Source: Chitinophagaceae bacterium (GTDB lineage: Bacteria; Bacteroidota; Bacteroidia; Chitinophagales; Chitinophagaceae). Taken from it: 9,903 nucleotides of DNA. The DNA is taken from positions 1 to 9,903 of the forward strand of contig CANHUK010000030.1 in the NCBI GenBank assembly GCA_947463755.1, written 5' to 3'. Of this stretch, positions 5,331 through 9,903 are shown in pieces. The stretch's first letter is position 1; each line of letters begins with the position of its first letter. The position numbers and the translations under genes are program-made. Below the pieces are notes generated by a model. It was not told the DNA's origin. It made no database searches and worked only from the letters and a program-made list of their open reading frames with translations.

Positions 5331-7109
5331 ATGTTGATCATAGACAGAATCAGGACCGATGTGTCCGAGGCTTTACATCATTTGTATGGAGCGGAAGGTG
5401 TTTCCGCGGGGTTTCAGGTCAACCAGACCCGCCCGGAATTCGAGGGGGATTATACCATTGTGCTGTTTTCTCTGGTGAAAGCGTTGAGAAAATCGCCCGA
5501 AGCATTGGCGGCGGAGATCGGTGAGGCATTGACATCGGCACACCCCGACTTCTACGCGTCGCATACCCTCGTGAAGGGCTTCATGAACCTCACCATCCGA
5601 GATGCATACTGGATCGATATGCTATCCCGTCATCACCATGACATCTGTTTCGGTAAAGGTGCGCCCAAGCACCGGACGGTGATGGTGGAGTACAGTTCGC
5701 CCAACACCAACAAGCCTTTGCACCTGGGGCATCTGCGCAATAATTTCCTGGGCTGGAGCATCGCCGAGATCCTCCGGGCCAACGGCTATGATGTGGTACG
5801 CACCTGCATCGTCAACGACCGGGGCGTTCACATCTGCAAGAGCATGATCGCCTGGCAGCGTTTTGCCAACGGCGCCACACCTGCATCCACCGGTATGAAG
5901 GGCGACCACCTGGTTGGTGATTACTATGTGAAATTCAATGACGCTTACAAGGCGGAAGTCGATGCACTGGTGGCGGATGGTATGGAAAAGGCTCAGGCAG
6001 AAAAAGAAGCCCCGATCATTAAGGCCACACAGGAAATGCTGATCAAATGGGAGCAGGGCGATCCTGAGGTGATGGACCTGTGGAAACGGATGAACGGGTG
6101 GGTCTATGAAGGTTTTGATGAGACCTACCGGAAGATCGGCAGCCATTTCGACAAGACCTATTACGAAAGCGAAACCTATTTGCTCGGCAAGGACGCCGTG
6201 GCCGCCGGGCTGGAAAAGGGCGTTTTTTTCCGAAAGGAGGATGGTAGTGTATGGATCGATCTGACGGCGGACGGACTTGATGAAAAACTGCTGCTCAGAA
6301 AGGATGGCACTTCGGTATACATCACACAGGATATCGGACTGGCGATGCGCAAGTTCGAGGAATATCGGATCGATCAGAGCATTTATGTCATTGGCGACGA
6401 GCAGAACTACCACATGAAGGTATTGCGCCTCATCTGTCAGAAGCTCGGTCTTCCGTATGCAGACGGCATCCATCATCTCTCCTATGGAATGGTCGAACTG
6501 CCGACCGGAAAGATGAAAAGCCGGGAGGGTACCGTTGTTGATGCAGACGACCTGGTTGCGGAGATGGTGTCCATGGCTGAGCAACATACCCGCACCCTCG
6601 GCAAGGTCAACGATATCCCGGAAGCAGATCTGTCGCCCCTGTTCGAGACCCTCGGTCTGGGCGCGCTGAAATTTTATCTCCTGAGGGTGGATCCGAAAAA
6701 AAAGATGATCTTCAATCCGGAGGAATCGATCGAATTTCACGGATTCACCGGTCCCTTCGTTCAGTACACCTACGCTCGGATCCGCTCTATCCTGCGTAAG
6801 ATCAAACATGAACCCGGTATCGGGATCGGATCTGTGGAACTGATGCCACTGGAACGTTCGCTGCTGGTGATGCTGGAACAATACGGAATGGTGCTCAGGC
6901 AGGCTGCGGACGAGATGAACCCCTCCCTGATCGGGGTGTATGCCTTCAACCTGGCCCGGGAGTTCAATTCCTTCTATGCCGAACATTCGGTCGCCAATGC
7001 CGAGTCTGAAGAGAAGCGTCAACTGCGGCTACGGCTGAGTGAGATGACGTCGGTGGTGATCGCTTCTGCCCTGCAATTGCTGGGCATCCGGGTTCCGGAA
7101 CGCATGTAA
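5331..7109 (+). CDS. argS: Arginyl-tRNA synthetase
   Basis: ArgRS is a class I synthetase that charges tRNA-Arg with arginine in the cytoplasm. The 592-residue protein is full length for the Bacteroidota type. The N-terminal tRNA-binding add-on domain covers about residues 1-100. The catalytic Rossmann domain opens with VEYSSPNTNKPLHLGHLRN, whose HLGH (131-134) is the HIGH motif, followed by VNDRG (161-165). The KMSKS counterpart is GKMKSREGT (393-401), a variant seen in many ArgRS. The DALR anticodon-binding domain begins near GPFVQYTYAR (474-483) and includes LAREFNSFY (541-549), ending in the typical C-terminal LGIRVPERM. The ATG at 5331 gives the standard N-terminus. The gene is divergent from the GDPD gene and is followed after 27 bp by a same-strand hydrolase, which may be co-transcribed. 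Confidence 0.98.
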   Translation: MLIIDRIRTDVSEALHHLYGAEGVSAGFQVNQTRPEFEGDYTIVLFSLVKALRKSPEALAAEIGEALTSAHPDFYASHTLVKGFMNLTIRDAYWIDMLSRHHHDICFGKGAPKHRTVMVEYSSPNTNKPLHLGHLRNNFLGWSIAEILRANGYDVVRTCIVNDRGVHICKSMIAWQRFANGATPASTGMKGDHLVGDYYVKFNDAYKAEVDALVADGMEKAQAEKEAPIIKATQEMLIKWEQGDPEVMDLWKRMNGWVYEGFDETYRKIGSHFDKTYYESETYLLGKDAVAAGLEKGVFFRKEDGSVWIDLTADGLDEKLLLRKDGTSVYITQDIGLAMRKFEEYRIDQSIYVIGDEQNYHMKVLRLICQKLGLPYADGIHHLSYGMVELPTGKMKSREGTVVDADDLVAEMVSMAEQHTRTLGKVNDIPEADLSPLFETLGLGALKFYLLRVDPKKKMIFNPEESIEFHGFTGPFVQYTYARIRSILRKIKHEPGIGIGSVELMPLERSLLVMLEQYGMVLRQAADEMNPSLIGVYAFNLAREFNSFYAEHSVANAESEEKRQLRLRLSEMTSVVIASALQLLGIRVPERM

Positions 7110-7136
7110 ATTGAACCTTTAACCCAACATACCGAT

Positions 7137-8024
7137 ATGATAAAGTTTCATCGTCTCCTGTTCATAACCACCCTCATGATCATGAATACAGCCTCCGCAC
7201 AAACCATTATTCCGCTGTATCCGGAAAAAACGGGCCTACGGATCTGGGGGCGCCAAAAACTTACTGATGCCCCTCATCTCGTTCACCATCCGCTCTCCGG
7301 AGACCGCACAGGTAAGCCCTGCGTCCTGATCTGTCCGGGCGGAGGATATACCAATCTGGCGGCGATCCATGAAGGCAAGGATGTGGCAGCGTTCTTTAAT
7401 AGCATGGGTTACGAGGCTTTTGTGCTCATGTATCGGCTGAATGATGGGGAACAGGCCGGAAGTCGATTTCCTGCACAACACGAGGATGTAACCACCGCCA
7501 TGCGGATCATTAAATCCAGAGCGTCAGCCATCGGGGTCGATCCGAACAAAACCGGTATTCTTGGATTCTCTGCCGGCGGCCATCTCGCCTCCATGGGAGC
7601 CACCATGCACCTGGAAGCCGATCCCTCCGCCAGTGATCCACTGGCCAGATACAGCAGCCGACCTTCCTTCGCCATTTTGATCTACCCGGTCATCTCTCTG
7701 AAAGACAGTTTTGCGCATAAATACAGTGCAGAAATGCTGACAGGAAAAGAGCCAAACCCTGCGCTGAGAGACTCCCTGAGCACATACAATCGGGTCACTT
7801 CCCAAACACCGCCCACTTTCATTGTCTTTTCAAGTGACGACAAGTCCGTCCCGGTGCAAAATGGCATTGTATTCTATCAGGCCCTGCTGCAAAATGGCGT
7901 CAAAGCCAGTCTGCACGTCTTTGATCATGGAGGTCACGGTTACGGAATGGGCCCCAAAGATCCCGTCCTGAACCAATGGCCGGGCATGGCCGTCCGGTGG
8001 CTGGAAAGTCAGGGTATGCGTTGA
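7137..8024 (+). CDS. Exported alpha/beta hydrolase (BD-FAE / acetyl-xylan-esterase-like)
   Basis: The 295-residue protein is an alpha/beta-hydrolase-fold esterase. A signal peptide is clear: basic start MIKFHR, hydrophobic core at 7-17, and an AxA-type site at TASA|Q (18-22), so export is expected. The oxyanion-hole block CPGGGY (66-71) replaces the usual HGGG/HGGGY. The nucleophile elbow is GFSAGGHL (143-150) with Ser145. The acid is probably Asp235 in SSDDKSVPV (232-240) and the base probably His267 in HGGHGYG (264-270). Such enzymes are often annotated as acetyl xylan esterase, endo-1,4-beta-xylanase B-like or lipase; they deacylate sugar or small esters. No other polysaccharide-degrading gene is adjacent, so the substrate is open. 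It begins 27 bp after argS without an obvious own promoter, and its stop is 22 bp from the stop of convergent glgB. Confidence 0.9.
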   Translation: MIKFHRLLFITTLMIMNTASAQTIIPLYPEKTGLRIWGRQKLTDAPHLVHHPLSGDRTGKPCVLICPGGGYTNLAAIHEGKDVAAFFNSMGYEAFVLMYRLNDGEQAGSRFPAQHEDVTTAMRIIKSRASAIGVDPNKTGILGFSAGGHLASMGATMHLEADPSASDPLARYSSRPSFAILIYPVISLKDSFAHKYSAEMLTGKEPNPALRDSLSTYNRVTSQTPPTFIVFSSDDKSVPVQNGIVFYQALLQNGVKASLHVFDHGGHGYGMGPKDPVLNQWPGMAVRWLESQGMR

Positions 8025-8046
8025 CGTTAGTGCGTCTTGAAGGGAT

Positions 8047-9903
8047 CTATCCGAGGATGATGGCGCCGAGTGGTGGCAGGTTGACAATGAGATCAATGGC
8101 AGAACGATCTCCCTTGACGACTTCCGTCCTGACGATCGGATTGTACACATCACCCGTGCCGTAATAGGCCTGGTCAGCTGAATTAAAGATCTCCTTCCAT
8201 TTTCGTTTGCCCCGAACATTGACCCTCCAATCGTTGCGTACTACGGGTGTCATATTCAGGATGACCAATAGGTCTTCGGAGGGTTTAGAGGATCTGCGTT
8301 TATAAATGATCACCGAGTCCTCCCGGTGGTTGAGGTCTACCCATTCAAAGCCATCCGCCTCGAACTGTCGGATATGCAGGGCGGGCAGGTCGCGATACAG
8401 CCGGTTGAGGACCCGGATGCAGTCCTGCATTTTCCGGTGTCCGTCGTATTGCAGGAGATGCCAATCGAGGTCGCTTTTGTAGTTCCATTCCGATGTCTGA
8501 CCGAACTCGTTGCCCATGAACAGAAGCTTTGCCCCCGGATGCGTGTACATATATGTGTAGAGCAGTCTGAGGTTCGCGAACTTCTGCCATTCGTCTCCGG
8601 GCATCTTGTAAAGCATGGGCGATTTTCCGTGCACGACCTCGTCGTGGCTCAACGGTAGCATGAAGTTTTCGTCGTAGTAATACATCATGCTGAAGCAGAA
8701 CTGATCCTGCTGGAATTTGCGGTAGAGCGGATCCTGCTTGAAGTACCGCAGCGTGTCGTGCATCCATCCCATCATCCATTTCATACCGAAACCCAGTCCA
8801 TCCTGCCAGGTGGGTCTGGACACGCCGGGCCAGTCTGTGGCTTCCTCCGCGATCGTTTGTACATCCGGGAAATCCCGATAGATGGTGGCATTGAGGTCGC
8901 GAATGAATGCGATGGCTTCGAGGTTGCCATTGCCCCCATGGACATTGGGTTCCCATTCCCCCTGCTTCCTGGAATAATCCAGTTTCAGCATCGAGGATAC
9001 CGCATCCACCCGGATGCCATCGATATGAAAAGCATCAAACCAAAAGCGGGCGTTGCTGATCAGGAATGACCTGACTTCTCCACGTGCGTAATTGAAAACA
9101 TAGCTGTTCCAATCCGGGTGGTAGCCCTTGCGCATGTCGGCATACTCATACGTGTGCGTACCATCGAACATGAACAGGCCATGGGCATCATACGGAAAGT
9201 GGGATGGAACCCAGTCGAGGATGACACCTATGCCTTCCTGGTGAAAGCGGTCCACCAGATGCATGAAGGCTTCCGGATGACCAAAACGGGCGGTAGGTGC
9301 ATAGTACCCGGTTCCCTGATATCCCCAGCTGCCGTCAAATGGATATTCCATCACCGGCATGAGTTCGACATGCGTGAAACCCATATCCTTTACATAGGCT
9401 ACCAGTTTTTCCGACAAGTCGTTGTAGCTGAGGTAACTTTCCTCATCGTTCCTGTCCGGACGCATCCAGCTGGCGAGATGAACCTCATAAACAGAAAAAG
9501 GAGCCTTCAGGGCGTTGTGCTTTTTTCTGACCGACATCCACTGATCGTCCTTCCAGGTATAATCAAAGTTCCAGGTGATGGATGCCGTGCCGGGTCTCAG
9601 TTCCCAATAGTGCGCGTAGGGATCTCCCTTGTCGAGCTGCCGGCCTTCGAAACCATGGATATGATATTTATATACCTCTCCCCTTTCGACATGTGGAATG
9701 AATCCTTCCCAGATACCGCTCTGATCGAGTCTTACAAACAACGGATGCGCTTCCGGATCCCAGTGATTGAAGTTACCGGTAACGGAAACATTGGTAGCAT
9801 TCGGAGCCCAGACCGCGAAATACGTTCCCCACACGCCCCGCACTTCCAGCTGTTTATTTCCAAAATATCGGTACGCATCATAGCAAGTACCCTGCTGGAA
9901 ATT
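8047..9903 (-). CDS. glgB: 1,4-alpha-glucan branching enzyme GlgB, N-terminus cut by the window edge
   Basis: GlgB makes the alpha-1,6 branches of glycogen by cutting and re-joining alpha-1,4 chains in the cytoplasm. The window holds 618 codons plus stop. The frame is open to the right edge: about 20 codons (NFQQGTCYDAYRYFGNKQLE) precede the GTG at 9843, and these match the family upstream of GTYFAVWAPNA, so that GTG is not the start. Probably only a few tens of residues are missing. A CBM48 domain comes first, then the GH13 barrel. In-window residues: DWVPSHFP (230-237), DGIRVDAV with nucleophile Asp300, AEEATDW with acid/base Glu353, SHDEVVHG with Asp421, and an all-beta C-terminal domain. 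The usual Ser after the catalytic EE is Ala. Its promoter is outside the window. Confidence 0.97.
   Translation of the reverse strand, partial: NFQQGTCYDAYRYFGNKQLEVRGVWGTYFAVWAPNATNVSVTGNFNHWDPEAHPLFVRLDQSGIWEGFIPHVERGEVYKYHIHGFEGRQLDKGDPYAHYWELRPGTASITWNFDYTWKDDQWMSVRKKHNALKAPFSVYEVHLASWMRPDRNDEESYLSYNDLSEKLVAYVKDMGFTHVELMPVMEYPFDGSWGYQGTGYYAPTARFGHPEAFMHLVDRFHQEGIGVILDWVPSHFPYDAHGLFMFDGTHTYEYADMRKGYHPDWNSYVFNYARGEVRSFLISNARFWFDAFHIDGIRVDAVSSMLKLDYSRKQGEWEPNVHGGNGNLEAIAFIRDLNATIYRDFPDVQTIAEEATDWPGVSRPTWQDGLGFGMKWMMGWMHDTLRYFKQDPLYRKFQQDQFCFSMMYYYDENFMLPLSHDEVVHGKSPMLYKMPGDEWQKFANLRLLYTYMYTHPGAKLLFMGNEFGQTSEWNYKSDLDWHLLQYDGHRKMQDCIRVLNRLYRDLPALHIRQFEADGFEWVDLNHREDSVIIYKRRSSKPSEDLLVILNMTPVVRNDWRVNVRGKRKWKEIFNSADQAYYGTGDVYNPIVRTEVVKGDRSAIDLIVNLPPLGAIILG

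Noticed and set aside
5622..7022. 466-codon open frame on the minus strand, antisense to argS
   Set aside because: It lies wholly inside argS, which has all class I synthetase motifs. The translation is rich in His, Gln and Phe without any recognisable domain, as expected of an antisense shadow frame.
5331..7109. Possible defect in the ArgRS KMSKS motif (GKMKSREGT)
   Set aside because: ArgRS commonly deviates from canonical KMSKS, and the rest of the catalytic and DALR domains is intact, so this is normal family variation.
8345..8956. 203-codon minus-strand frame inside glgB
   Set aside because: It is another frame of glgB. The GH13 motifs are all in the main frame across this interval, with no sign of a frameshift.

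Overview
The window is a chromosomal, housekeeping-type segment from a member of the Bacteroidota, probably an environmental lineage with about 50% GC. The evidence is a Bacteroidota-style DnaK, ArgRS and GlgB, start codons preceded by A-rich sequence rather than a Shine-Dalgarno site, TAnnTTT-type -7 elements, and a YpdA-type reductase next to a GtrA protein. The family assignments come from reading the translated sequence, not from a database search. No mobile element, CRISPR array, rRNA or tRNA is visible.

Layout, left to right. (1) The first 435 codons of dnaK lie on the minus strand and run off the left edge. (2) A 349-bp intergenic stretch follows. It holds a good sigma-54-like -24/-12 element about 28 bp upstream of dnaK, several TGTCA/TGACA half-sites including one perfect inverted pair, a GC-rich hairpin, and a four-copy 18-bp palindromic tandem repeat. 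(3) Four closely spaced minus-strand genes probably form one operon, transcribed in the order GDPD-type phosphodiesterase, YghO/BcerS-like acyltransferase, GtrA membrane protein, ypdA-like reductase. (4) A 47-bp divergent promoter region is built around a 23-bp near-perfect palindrome. (5) argS and an exported alpha/beta hydrolase lie on the plus strand. (6) glgB lies on the minus strand, converges on the hydrolase with only 22 bp between stop codons, and runs off the right edge without its start.

The four-gene minus-strand cluster is the most suggestive part. A secreted phosphodiesterase acting on phospholipid head groups, a protein resembling the family that contains bacterial ceramide synthase, a GtrA-type four-helix membrane protein and a thiol-disulfide reductase could form an envelope-lipid remodelling and redox unit, but this is inference from context. 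argS, dnaK and glgB are ordinary core genes. I see no clearly new multi-gene system. The best leads are the regulatory palindromes, the repeat array, and the ceramide-synthase-like gene in its setting.
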